A stretch of DNA of 64,000 nt, from contig CM073896.1 of assembly GCA_037176705.1 (NCBI GenBank), positions 19,914,708-19,978,707 on the forward strand, read 5' to 3'. The notes under the pieces were generated by a model. The model had not been told where the DNA came from. It saw only the letters and a program-made list of their open reading frames with translations, and did no database searches. The first letter of the stretch is position 1. Every line of letters begins with the position of its first letter. The DNA comes from Molossus alvarezi. Taxonomy: Eukaryota > Chordata > Mammalia > Chiroptera > Molossidae. The position numbers and the translations under genes were made by a program. Positions 21,360-31,989 of the stretch are shown here, piece by piece.

Positions 21360-22085
21360 ATTTGTTTTATGGATTCTTTTAGTAAATAGAGGAAAGGTTG
21401 AATATTTGTTAAGTTACTTTAACTTCTTTTAAACTTTCATTGCTTTATTTATGTTATAGGTCAACATTATATTAAACTAACATGTTCAAATTTTTTTTCT
21501 AGTCTTTATAAGTGGCTCATCCATTTTTGTAGGAGATTATGGAAAAGGTATTTACTTATATTAACTTTTCTCTGCATACATATATTAATCCAGTATGGTA
21601 TTAGGAGATGGTTTTGCTTATACATATTTAGTTATGGTTGAGCTAGAATCCATTTGTAATTGGTGCTGCTCTTAAGACAATTAGAATTTCACAACTAATT
21701 AGTCTCCAAGGAAGGTTTTATCCTATTTCAAATGATCTGTACATCTTCTGATTAACATTTAAATTTACATTAGGATTTGTTGTTTCTAAGGTAAATTCAA
21801 TGTTGAACTTAAATTCTGCTTTGGATAACTAGGTATTATATAATTTTTTTTTTTTTACCTTTACCTGTAAATCCTCATTATTTTGTCACAGAGAAGAATT
21901 TTTCATATTAACTGTTCAGAAATAGCTTGTATGTTTTCTGTGTTTTAAGTTAAAGTTCTCTTTGTTTATTTTGTTTTAAATTCATTTTGTTCAAGTATAA
22001 GATTCAATCTTTCCTTTTCTAATTTATGTTTTATTTTGGGTTTGTACCTGTAATAAAAATAATGTATATTGAACTCAAGAACTTT
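21360..22085 (-). pseudogene. MT-RNR2: NUMT: 16S rRNA relic, 3' part missing (first segment)
   Basis: Reversed 16S blocks in order: 'gttactttaacttctttta', 'gtaggagattatggaaaagg', 'ggtgctgctcttaag', 'atgttgaacttaaattctgctttggataactaggtat' and 'acctgtaaatcctca'. These match the middle and 5' half of mammalian 16S rRNA. The rest of the gene resumes after the LTR-like insertion at 22,086. It would not yield a functional rRNA. Confidence 0.88.
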
Positions 22086-22575
22086 GTTTGGCATGTCCTC
22101 GGGTCAACATTGGGGATACACACAGCAAACAGGGTGTAGACAAAGACACACGCTCAGCAATGAAAAACCGGGGCGGCACAATTAAGTCTGTGTTTCCTCA
22201 CCAGGCAGCATGTTGGGGATCCCGTGGTTTTATAGGGTACCCTCCTACCCATCCGCCTCCAACAATACATGGTGCACCTTCCTCAGAAAATTTTCATCAC
22301 GCTTGTGCCCCTGAATTGACCCTGTGAGCACCTCACCCATTGTGCCTTGTGTATGAAAAGTCGGGGCTTTGCAGAGTTGACGCTGACCTCAGGGGCCTAC
22401 AGGTCACTGCCCTCACCTGTGAGCTCAGCTGGTGGTGGGCGAGCAATTTCTCCTGGAAGGACAGAAGCTGCCAGCACTGCGCCTGCATCACTTCTGGGGC
22501 GCTCCGCCCACTGTCCTGCTGGAGGGCTGCCAGGTTGGAGGCCTGGACTTGGTGCCGCTCTTTCCTTTTTTAAAG
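22086..22575 (-). mobile_element. GC-rich insertion in NUMT, probable LTR fragment
   Basis: A sharply GC-richer block that interrupts 16S-like sequence on both sides. On the minus strand it has a TATAAAA box (reversed at 22,228-22,234) roughly two thirds along, which suits an LTR promoter layout. I could not define TG...CA ends. A 5-bp CTTTG may flank it (about 22,081 and 22,574). No family name is possible by eye, and it could be another kind of GC-rich insertion. Confidence 0.4.
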
Positions 22576-22720
22576 CTTTGTAATACTGTTTCCTTAACAT
22601 TTACATTGTTTTTCTCTTTCACAGTGTACTTTTTAATATTTGGTTGAATTATTAGCAATAGTTGTATTTGCTCTATTAGTAGTAATTGCATATATATATT
22701 TTTTACTTGAGCTGGAATTG
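22576..22720 (-). pseudogene. MT-RNR2: NUMT: 16S rRNA relic, 5' end (second segment)
   Basis: 'tttttctctttcacagtgtac' matches the reversed 16S 5' region ('ttttcatctttcccttgcggtact'), placing this just before tRNA-Val. Confidence 0.65.
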
Positions 22721-22721
22721 A

Positions 22722-22803
22722 TTCAGAGGGGTTTCATATTTACTTTGAATTTCCCAATGGCATTCTCATTCCTGCTGCTTTAAATTTAAATTGCATTGCA
22801 CTT
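22722..22803 (-). pseudogene. MT-TV: NUMT: tRNA-Val relic
   Basis: 'ttcagaggggtttcatattta' ... 'ttgcattgcactttg' lies exactly between 16S and 12S. It resembles reversed mitochondrial tRNA-Val, with an insertion of about ten bases. Confidence 0.65.
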
Positions 22804-23240
22804 TGGTTTGCCCAAGTGACTTACTTACTAGTATACTTAGCGTGTTATCATATTACATTTTCAGATTAATAGTACTTATTTTATATTATTTGTATTCTGC
22901 TTGGATTTTTATTTGAGTTAGGTAAGCTATACGCACACTTTAAGGTCTGGTTTAATTGGGCTTTTTATTGTTGACTTACTTTTAACCTCTCAGTTTCCTA
23001 AAGGTTGTGTTAATGGCCTCAGAATGGTTATTTATACTTCATTCTACCCTGAACTAACATTGTGATGATAATTCCTGTTTTATTTAATCACCCTTTTTAG
23101 AGTTTACTGAAATGGTATTATAATGGTTAAGTCAGCAAGTGGTAATGAAGATTTATTGTTTATATAACAGGGTTCTTTAGTGGAATTTAAAGCATAGAAA
23201 AATACTTTCAATTTTAAACTTCTGCTAGCAGTACTCTGGT

Positions 23241-23243
<3 letters not shown>
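22804..23243 (-). pseudogene. MT-RNR1: NUMT: 12S rRNA relic, 3' part
   Basis: The 3' end is recognisable ('ttgcccaagtgacttactt', 'gtatacttagcgtgttatcat'), as are 'ggtattataatggttaagtcagcaagtgg', 'tttatataacagggttc' and 'agcatagaaaaatactttcaattttaaacttctgctagcagtactctgg'. All match reversed 12S rRNA in order, with some internal loss. Homology ends at the T-run at 23,244. Confidence 0.87.

Positions 23244-23271
<28 letters not shown>
23244..23271 (+). repeat. Poly-T tract at NUMT right edge
   Basis: A T28 run starts exactly where recognisable 12S similarity ends. It may be a retroposon tail or a junction feature. Confidence 0.85.
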
Positions 23272-23276
<5 letters not shown>

Positions 23277-23462
23277 ACACTATATGTTCTAACTCAACGC
23301 AACCATTATAATTTATGGAGATGTCTTCTATATGTGTTCCAAAATATATTATTTTGACATATCTTTAGATAATTTGATTTCAAAGTCAAGATTAGTTCTT
23401 TTAAAAATCTTATCTATAGAATAGTTGAATTGGGAAAATCATTTCCCTTTAAAATATGTCTC

Positions 23463-24073
23463 TGCTGGTGGGAATGTAGACTGGTGCAGTCATTATGGAA
23501 AATACTATGGTGTTTCCTCAAAAAGTTAAAAATTGAACTGCCATTTGACCCAGTGATCCCACTTCTAGAAATATACCCTAAGAAGCCTGAAACACATAGC
23601 AGCACTATTTATAATAGCTAAGATCTGGAAACAACCCAAGTGTCCATTAGTAGATGAGTGGATTTAAAAGATGTGGTACATGTACACAATGGAATACTAT
23701 GCAGCTGTAAGAAAGGAAGATCTCTTATCATTTGAGATGACATGGAGGGACCTGAAGAGTATTATGCTAAGTGAAACAAGCCAAGCAGAGAAAAACAAAT
23801 ATCACATGATCTCACTTATTTGTGGAATATAATGAACTAAACAAACTGATGAACAAAATTGACCCAAAGACATAGAGGTGGGGTACAGACTGACAAACCC
23901 CAGAAGAGAGAGTGTTGGGGGGGAATAAACCACATAACTTATATGCATGTATGCATAACCAATGGACATAGAAAACAAAGCTGGGGATGGGGTGGGAGGA
24001 TGGGGAGGAGGGTGTCAATGGGGGTAAAAAGATAAATATCTGTAACAAAAACAAATTAATAAAAATAACTTAA
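23463..24073 (+). mobile_element. LINE-1 3' end, 5'-truncated
   Basis: Begins inside the ORF2 C-terminal region ('TGCTGGTGGGAATGTAGACTGG') and runs through the 3' UTR ('aaagctggggatgggg') to an A-rich tail. AAAATATGTCTC at 23,451-23,462 and 24,074-24,085 is an exact 12-bp target-site duplication. The ORF2 frame is broken by a deletion near 23,590. Confidence 0.95.
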
Positions 24074-24085
24074 AAAATATGTCTC

Positions 24086-24469
24086 CACAAAGACACAGTG
24101 ATAAACAAAAGTTAATGTTGTTAAGTTAATATTATAAAACCCTCTGAAATCCAAATAAATAACATTTAGATTCAGTGGTTGCATATCCATCCCTAAAAAA
24201 GTGAGAAAGAATCTCTATGCTGTTTGGATATTATTTTTTCATGGTGTTAATCTTGAACAGAACAACTTTATTCTCATTTTGAAACTGGGAAGGAGAATGA
24301 GATGGGTTGTGAATTGATTAGTGGAAAGACACTTAATTTTACATGGTTAATTTTTTAAATTAATATTAATATATTCATGTATTTCTTCCACTTTTTAACA
24401 CACGCATGCATGTAAGAATAGGGGGGAAATCCTTAAAAAAGAGTAAGAGAAAGTCCTGGGAAGGATGCA
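24086..24469. other. Unassigned AT-rich sequence
   Basis: No recognisable feature. Confidence 0.4.
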
Positions 24470-25320
24470 GTTGAAGTTTTTCAAGCTCTGAGAACCAATT
24501 CTATCAAGACTCGAACACTAGGAAAAGCACACTTCTTGCAGGGGCTGCGCCTTGTCTGGCAAATCAGGAAGTCGAACTTGACCTGGGTAGTGAGAAAGTG
24601 AGAAACGACTCTAGCAGCTCACTGCTGGAAGTTGACAGCTTGGCCATAGGGTTCCCAACTAAACATAAACAGCTTTCTCAGAAATAATCAATGCTCTGAC
24701 AAGGCCACAGTGTGACCATATAGAGTAAGACAGAGAAGACATTTGGTGACCACAAAAGTAGCTAAACATCCCCTTCTTCAGGAAAGTAAAAGTGACAGCT
24801 GTTTCTTTTCTTTTTTTTTTCCCTTATTGATTTGAGAGAGAGAGAGGAAGGTAGAGGGAGAGAGAGACAAACATCAATGAGAGAGAACATTGATTGGCTG
24901 CCTCCTGAATGCCCCACATTGGGAATCAGGCACACAACCTGGGCATGTGTCCTGACTGGGAATCCAACTGGCGACCTCTTGGTGCATGGGTCGACGCTCA
25001 ACCACTGAACCAAACCGGCCGGGAGACAGCTGTTTCTTTACCACTGACAAATCTCTCTCAACTTTGAACCCCTTCCCCCTAGATAAATAGTATAAAAATT
25101 ACTAGTGACTTGTTCCTGCTATCTGACAGCATCCTATCCCAAATTACTGACACATCTCTAAATCCTCTTCAGAATCCCTCAACATGAGTTCAAATGCTGT
25201 AATAAGCTTCTCTTAACTCCATTTTACAGAGACATCAGTGTCTCTGTAACGTGTGTTCTCTCATGCTACAAGAAGTTAAATAAACCTAAATTTGTTTGAT
25301 GACAGGTGTGTGGTGGTCGT
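24470..25320 (+). mobile_element. Probable endogenous-retrovirus LTR relic
   Basis: The block contains a TATAAAA box at 25,091-25,097 and AATAAA at 25,279-25,284, about 190 bp apart, an order and spacing typical of a retroviral LTR. A Ves SINE (24,809-25,024) lies inside. Family and exact ends are not recognisable. No gag, pol or env frame is evident next to it. Confidence 0.35.
24809..25024 (-). mobile_element. Ves-type SINE (short subtype)
   Basis: Exact 15-bp flanks GACAGCTGTTTCTTT at 24,794-24,808 and 25,025-25,039. The minus-strand head, the 'CCAGTCAGGACACATGCCCAG' middle and the T-rich (A-tail) end are complete. Confidence 0.96.
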
Positions 25321-26639
25321 TGGTTTGTAGGCTTTGACAATAGCGGCAGGAGTTGATCCTCTCTGGTTAGGCTGGACTGAAGTTACAAAGGCATACTAGA
25401 ATGTATGATGCCAAGAAGATGGCCCTTGGTCTTTTCTGCTCTGGACAGTCATCGGAAGATGTAACAGATGGGGGCAGCATTTCAGAATTGTTTAAACATC
25501 ATTTTGGTGGTAGTTTGTAAGATACATTGATGTAGGGGCAATACAGAAAGGAAATAATTTGGGAGACAGTTTTAACAATTTTGACAAGAGGTGATGAGGA
25601 CCGCAATGAAAGATTGCCAGTATGAATATAATGAAGTAGTCAGAGGAAACATACAGGCCTCGTGACTGATTCCAGAAAGGCTGTGTGGAAGAAACAGTTT
25701 GGGGTGGGTTGCCTGAGTTGAGTAGGAGTTGCTGATGAGACTACAGTTCGGTAATAATCCAGGAGGTACTCGATGTGTTGATCTAAAACTGAGGAGAGAT
25801 GTTTTAATTGGAAACACGGATTTGGTTGCTATCAGTAGAGAGATGACAGTTATCACCATCTAATTACTACATGACATTTAGTTATGTCCTATACTGAATG
25901 AAACCAGAGGCCTCTGCTATTCAAGTTTTTGCTGTCTCCTTTTAGCATCTGACTAATGGATGCATTTCAGTTGTAAAACACCAGATGCAATTGATAATTT
26001 GTACCTACTTTATGAAGGCAAGTAAACTGAATTCAGGCAACTTATAAATACATCTCAGCTGTAAGGTAAAACAGTAGACATCCTCTCCCGGTTATGAATC
26101 AGGTTGTCAATCGGGAAAAGACCTTAAGGATAGAATTGCTCAGTTAATTTCTCAGGTCCGGCCAAACCCATGACAATGGTGGAGATAAGATAAATAGATG
26201 CAGTTGGAGGATTTTCTTTGAAAAGGGTTTAGTCTCTCCTCCTTTTCCAGGGGAGATTACCTACAGGAATGAGTAATAGTTGATAATTCCTAAAAAAGTA
26301 GCTACAGGAAAGAGAACTTCAGTAATACATAGTCAGAGGATTTTTAGCAATTATTCATTTCTACATTCATTATACTTCAAAGATTTTTTTTTCAAGACAG
26401 CCAAAATCTTAAAGATAACATGAATCCTTCCAGAATAAAACATTCTTAGTCCATGATTAGGCAAAACCTTTTTGTAGCACGATTTTTTGTTGTTGTTGCT
26501 TGCCTTTTCTTTTTTTCCCCCGTACCTGTAGACTGTGAGAAATTATTGTTTGATTTCACCCTTATTTATTTTTTAATCACAGCTTTGGAAGATATGAGAA
26601 ATTATGTTGTAAGCATAACAGTATTAAAATTCTTGCAGT
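25321..26639. other. Unassigned sequence, possibly decayed retroviral interior
   Basis: Follows the LTR-like block and is somewhat GC-richer up to about 25,860, but no retroviral protein motif is visible. A minus-strand frame at 25,572-25,859 is unrecognised. Confidence 0.3.
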
Positions 26640-26825
26640 AGACACTGTGTTACATACTTTACATATATTGTCATATTTAATCATCTTCACAATCTCATGA
26701 GTTAATTAACAATTTCATCCTAATTTTAGGGTTCACACAGCTGAGGCTTAGCACAATTGTCTCTTATAATATAGCTAATAGGTAATGGAATTGTCTCCAG
26801 ATATAGAACTCCTAAGTACTACATT
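26640..26825 (+). mobile_element. MIR SINE relic
   Basis: Colinear with MIR: 'gtgttacatactttacatatattgtcatatttaatc', 'tcacaatctcatgag', 'ttcacacagctgaggctta' and 'gctaataggtaatggaatt'. Confidence 0.8.
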
Positions 26826-27304
26826 TTTATTTACATAGTACAAAAATAGTTTTCCTCTGATGTGAAAAACAAGTGTCAGTGACCTAATCATTATATTTTT
26901 TCTTATTTAAAGTAATATTTTTCACAATGTGCTTCTTGTTTGTTTTTGGTTGCTTAGAAAATATAATCAGTCTCTGCCAATTTTTTATTGGATATAAATT
27001 AATCTCTCATATTGTAGATAGTATTGTGGTTTCAATTTCCGAGTGAAAAATCATAATCATTTTCCTTTTATCTGCTCTTAAAATTAGGAAGTTCTTTCAT
27101 GATCTTTCATAATCACTCTCCCTTGTAGGTATGTTTTCTTGAACAACAGAGGCTCTAGCATGAATGTATTGACCTTTTCGTTTTCTGCTCTTTATTTAGT
27201 TTTAAACTCTATGACATGAGGAAGGTTCTTCTTGATCTTTCACTTTATACTCTGATTCTCCTTAGTCCACATTTGGCATCCTGTATTGAGCCTTGGTGTG
27301 TTGA
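26826..27304. other. Unassigned AT-rich sequence
   Basis: No recognisable feature. Confidence 0.4.
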
Positions 27305-27440
27305 TTTAAAATGCAGTTTCCTGGACTCCACATTACATGTGCTAAACCAGAGTCTCTGGGCATGAAGCCTAGAAATATGAGAATTTTATCAAGGATTCTA
27401 AATCAGTCTTATGTATACTATAATTTAACAACCACAGCTC
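27305..27440 (+). mobile_element. MER5A-like hAT DNA transposon relic
   Basis: 'aaaatgcagtttcctggactccac' ... 'aaccagagtctctgggcatgaagcctagaa' ... 'caaccacagctctgg' follows the MER5A consensus order (AAATGCAGATTCCTGGGCCCCA ... ACCACTG). It is non-autonomous and decayed. Confidence 0.6.
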
Positions 27441-29370
27441 TGGGGAGAGATGGTTGCACATAACACTTTACATTTTTTACCTAGCTGCAAATTGTTAAAT
27501 TATAAGATGAAATAATATAATATTTGTTTTTATCTGAAATTACAAGTAATACATTATTATTCCACACTCCTTATAATTTTTGCAAGATATTTATAGTATC
27601 ATATAATTAGCATATTATTATAATTATACATATAAAACTCAAGCTTGTAAAGATGCATTTTATTTAACATATGAATGTGTTAGAATTGCAAAATGAATCA
27701 ACACTTTTAAAGAAGAAAAAAAAGACATAACCATGAATTCAGAGACTACAAGTTTTATTCTGAAAGGATAAAGAAGACAACAAGCAATTCTTACCAAATC
27801 AGCAAAAAAAGGTTAGACATTTTTCTTTTTTAAATAGCTAGTGCAACTAAAAGAGGGGAAAAGGTAGCACAATTACATCAGCTAAAGGCATCCTGATTCA
27901 GTTGATCAATTTCCTTAGTAGAAAAAAAGTAAATAGTCTCTTACTACTTTTAAAACTAATATAAATATGAAATTACTTATAGTTCACAAAATGAATTTTA
28001 TATTCTGGGTAGGAAAGGACATGGGAAGGACAGGAAGTTAACAAGGCAGGAAAGGAAAGCCACAGAGCAGAAGAAGAGGCCAGAGTTAGGGAGGCTTCTG
28101 TGTCAGCAATCATAGCAATCAAGTTAGCAAGACGTGTGTTAGTGGGAGGAAGCTGAAGGGGGGAAAACAGGCATCTTCTGAGACTACTGATTGCTGCAAA
28201 ATATCCATGTCTCCTCCTTCTTTAGTAGCAGATCCTGAATATTACTTGGGTGCTCAATTTCTTAGCTAATTATCAACACTTCCCATTCTCCTTTGTTATA
28301 TAGATAATGATATTGAGACACAAGTTGAGGCAATATGATGAAAAGAAACCACAGAAGGTGGTTAATGGAGCTAACCTAGCTGAGAGAAGCAGTCTTTATC
28401 CTTCCACTTTTCCTCTACTCTCTACCCTGCCGCCTGCATTTGAACGAGTTGGGCGGAGCTGCAGAAGCTCTGGTATCATGAAGAACACTTGAGCACAAGA
28501 TGTCAAGCTAGGGTGTGACAGCAGAAGGACAAACAGAACTCCATCTCCTTGGTGATGTTCCTACCAACCCTGGACTGCCCACAACTGGGATTTTTATATG
28601 AGAGAAAAATTCGGTCTCCCTAGGCCTCTGTAGCTTTTTGGTTTGTTAGTTATCTGCAGCTGAAACTAATTTGAACTGCAAAACAGAATAAATACACAAT
28701 ATTTACTTATATTTCTTTCATTTTTCCGGCAACTAACTTCACTGGCACCCAAATCCTAGTTCTAACTTTAGCTTTACATTGAATTGTCTGGGAATTCCAC
28801 TAATGCTAGACATCGTACAGAATCATTTCCAGGGAAAGCTATCCTGCGTCGGAATCTAGGCAGAGATTTGAAGAAGGGTGGCACTTTAGAGTTCCTGCTT
28901 GCTAATTGGTTTTCTATTAACAGAATTAATGAGGTTATTGGCCAATATCTTTATATTCTCCCAGCAAACCATTGACGACTCCTATTCAGTATGATATGGC
29001 CTGAGTATCCCAGACAGAATCCCACTGATCCTAGATCCTGCTCGTCATCATTGTACCATTCGAGCATCTGCGTTATAATTTACCCCATCAGTCTGACCTT
29101 CATTTCTTACATTCTGAAAGTGCTATTTCAGAAAAAAACCATAAGAACCCGAAGCAATGAAACAAGGCCCTTAGCTTTAATGGCTTTGATAATGTATACA
29201 TTTGAGAATGAACTATGTCAATATTTTATTGATAGTGATGATAGATCAAGATGGCCCTTTGGCATCAGAGAAAAATGACTAAGGGTCATCCTCTTAGACA
29301 TCCCCCAGACTGAATGGAAAGGCCTCAGAACCAATTGTTCTTTCTTTCCTTCTGGCCATTTCTATAATTA
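27441..29370. other. Unassigned sequence
   Basis: About 1.9 kb of mostly AT-rich DNA. A purine-rich stretch lies at 28,010-28,170. Short frames at 28,307-28,492, 28,784-28,975 and 28,991-29,278 show no recognised domain. Confidence 0.4.
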
Positions 29371-29388
29371 CAATGTTCTTAAACTTAA

Positions 29389-29642
29389 TTTTTTTTTTTT
29401 TTTATCCTCACCCGAGGATATTTTTACATTTTTTGTACAGATAGAGTGGGAGGGAGTGAGAGGAAGGGAGAGAGAGAGAGAAACATCGACGTGAAGGGAC
29501 ACATCGAGTGGCTGCCATCCGCATGACCAACCAGGGCCAGGGACAAACTGCAACCGAAGTACGTGCCCTTAGCGGGAACCGAACCCGGGTCTCTCCGGAC
29601 CACAGGCCGACGCTCTAACCGCTGAGCCAAACTGGCCAGGGC
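29389..29642 (-). mobile_element. Young-looking Ves-type SINE (long subtype)
   Basis: A perfect 18-bp duplication CAATGTTCTTAAACTTAA flanks it at 29,371-29,388 and 29,643-29,660. The tRNA-like head with 'GCTCAGCGGTTAGAGCGTCG', the B box 'GGGTTCGGTTCC' and the 3' 'CCTCGGGTGAGGATAAAA' look intact, and CpGs are retained. It is one of the youngest copies here. Confidence 0.97.
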
Positions 29643-29660
29643 CAATGTTCTTAAACTTAA

Positions 29661-30999
29661 ATAATTCATAATTATATAATGATATTTCTTCTGTTATGTC
29701 TACTATTTATTCTAAGTGTGCTAATATGATTATTAGAAAATGTGATTAAAGAAAGTGATGGACAAATATTTTGTCTCTGTAGCCCTAACATTAAATATAT
29801 TTGAAAATAAATTATCAACAAATGAGGAAATATTAAAATAACAAGAAATAGCCATGTACAAAATTTTCATAAATCCATTAAAGATCCACATTATAAATAT
29901 AGTCAAATGGAAATCAAGTACATATCTTAGCTTGATTAAGCTAACACATATACTTGATTAACACAATAACATAGCCATTGATATGTTTATTGCGATGTTA
30001 AGAAACACAAAATATTTCCTTCATCAGTAAATAATGCCTGAAATTCAAAAACAGAAATGGGGAAAGCAGAGCATTTCACTAAGCACAAAAGATTCAATTC
30101 ATGTTTTACCTATGCTCTTTCCCAATACTCACTAAAATTACTAGAGTAAAAGAAAAGTTGCAGAAGGACCAGAAAAATGAGAGAGGATATGACTACAATA
30201 TATCTGTGGGAGCGGGAACACAGATAAGTGTCCAGTGTTTAAAATAACAGGGACATTTGTAGTAGTCAGGGAAGTGCGAAAGACGGAACACTCACACCAC
30301 CTAACCATGGAAAGGCTCAGATAGAGGAGGCGACAGGGATCTAAATGGAGGTCGAGTTGAGGAGAATTTCTTTGTATAAAATGCTGTTAGTTGCCTGTTT
30401 TCATATTCCATACAGCTGGCAACTACCCTGTTTGGTGTCAGCAGAAGAAAAGACGTTCGTTCTGTCCGCAATCAAGCTAGAAGAAATCTGGACTCTGGGA
30501 TATCGTCATAGGTGATCAAAAGGGTATTAAGTGAAATCTAATACACTGAACTGTGAGACTCACCAGCCCATTTCCACAATTACCCACTACTGTCAAGCTT
30601 AAAGTCTCTAATTAGGAGAGTGAAGGATTTATTTCCAGATAAAGCCTGTATACGATAATATTCTCAAAGGTCCTGTCAGTAGAAGTTTCCCCAGCAAAAT
30701 ACGTAGGCGAGAGCTGGATCACCACCAAGGTGTAATCATGCATTGAGAGCTTCCAATATGCTTTCCAGTGCTTCCTACTAAATAGGAATTCATAGCAAAG
30801 AATTTCGCAAAGTTTACGTAAACAGTTGAATGTGAAAGGCAAAGACAAAATGAAGAGGTGTAAAGGATATTACAGAAATATAGATAGATAGCAGGAATAA
30901 ACATTTATATCTATCCATCTAAATAATTAATATTCTTGAAGGAAATAACATATCCAGTGATGTAAGAAATAAGATGATCAAGAAAAGTTTAGAAGAAAA
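29661..30999. other. Unassigned AT-rich sequence
   Basis: No recognisable gene or repeat. Confidence 0.4.
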
Positions 31000-31660
31000 A
31001 GTAGATATTCAAAATATGATAGCAGAAATTAAAAGTAAAAGAATTGGAAACAAAATTGAGATACTCTCTCAAAGAGTAGGAAAAAAAGGCCACATGATGA
31101 AAAGTAGAAGTAAAAAAATAATAATTTTAGGGAATGAATATGGGTAGTCCAGCATCTGAATGATATAAATTCTAGAGAAGAGAACTGAGAAGCTGGAGGG
31201 GAGAAAATTACTAAACATATAATTTTTAAAAATTCAGAACTGAATACCATGTATTACCAGATTGATTGAGTCCAATATTATCTAGAAAAACGTACTAAAA
31301 AGGTATATTGAAAATAATCTGATCAATGAGAAAACCCTAAAAGATGGATAGATAGATACAGAGAGAGAACAGGTCATATTAGAAATATTTGCATCAAAAA
31401 GGTATTGACTCCAAAAATCTAAAAGGCAATGGTGATGTATTTCCTTCAAAATAGTGAAGGAAAACTATTTTGTTCATTTAACCAGCAAACCAAATAGTTG
31501 TAAGAATAGATTGAGAATATTTTTTAGACTTGCAAGATATATAAAATTTTTCACGCTTGCATTCTTCCCAAAGCCTCTACAAAAGAGGCACTCCATAAAA
31601 AATGAGATAATAAATAAAAGATTGAAATAAATTTTAATAAACAGAGGATTAGAATTGTAA
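31000..31660 (+). mobile_element. HAL1 / ancient L1 ORF1-region relic
   Basis: Adenine-rich plus strand with blocks matching the HAL1/L1M ORF1 region: 'tccagcatctgaatgatata', 'gagaactgagaagctggaggggag', 'aatctaaaaggcaatggtgatg' and 'cataaaaaatgagataataaata'. Frames are broken throughout. Confidence 0.55.
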
Positions 31661-31782
31661 CTAAGAGAGAATCTCCCAAAACATGGGAACTGAAGGGGCC
31701 AAGATCACACCTTTGTACTGAGTTCAGAGAACCAGCAGGCCAGATTTGAGTAGAGGGATGGAGGACTCCAGAAAAAATATTT

Positions 31783-31989
31783 TTTCTTTATTAATTTTAG
31801 AGAGAACAGAAGGGAGAGGGAGACAGTGATAGAAACATCGATGAGAGAAAACATCGACTGGCCACCTCCTGCATGCCCCCCACTGGGGATTTGGCCCACA
31901 ACCTGGGCATGTGTCCTGACCGGGAATTGAACCAACAACCTCTTGATGCATGGGTCAATGCTCAATCACTGAGCCACACTGGCTGAGCT
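31783..31989 (-). mobile_element. Ves-type SINE (short subtype)
   Basis: The minus-strand head 'AGCTCAGCCAGTGTGGCTCAG', the 'GGACACATGCCCAGGTTGTGG' middle and a 'CTAAAATTAATAAAG' tail identify it. Diverged 'AAATATTTTTT' repeats flank it. Confidence 0.93.

Larger units (their letters stand above)
14280..23243 (-). pseudogene. Nuclear mitochondrial DNA copy (NUMT), about 9 kb with later insertions
   Basis: Read on the minus strand, successive blocks match mammalian mitochondrial genes, appearing along the plus strand in reverse mitochondrial order: ND4, ND4L, tRNA-Arg, ND3, COX3, ATP6, tRNA-Lys, COX2, tRNA-Ser(UCN), COX1, then 16S, tRNA-Val and 12S. The tRNA-Ser(UCN) lies on the opposite strand from its neighbours, as in real mtDNA. 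All reading frames are broken by stops and indels. The 5' part of COX1, the ND2-ND1 region and the 3' part of 16S are missing. Later insertions at 15,458-17,076, 17,910-18,115, 19,526-19,763, 20,377-20,589 and 22,086-22,575 are not mitochondrial. The left edge is uncertain (14,100-14,390) and the right edge is lost near the poly-T tract at 23,244. AT-rich decay and the shared insertions show that it is old. Confidence 0.92.

Noticed and set aside
25572..25859. Minus-strand 95-codon frame as a retroviral envelope remnant
   Set aside because: No recognisable envelope motif, and the frame opposes the inferred LTR orientation.
29389..29642. Functional tRNA gene from the A/B boxes
   Set aside because: The tRNA-like head is part of a SINE with a TC-rich body, A-tail and target-site duplication.
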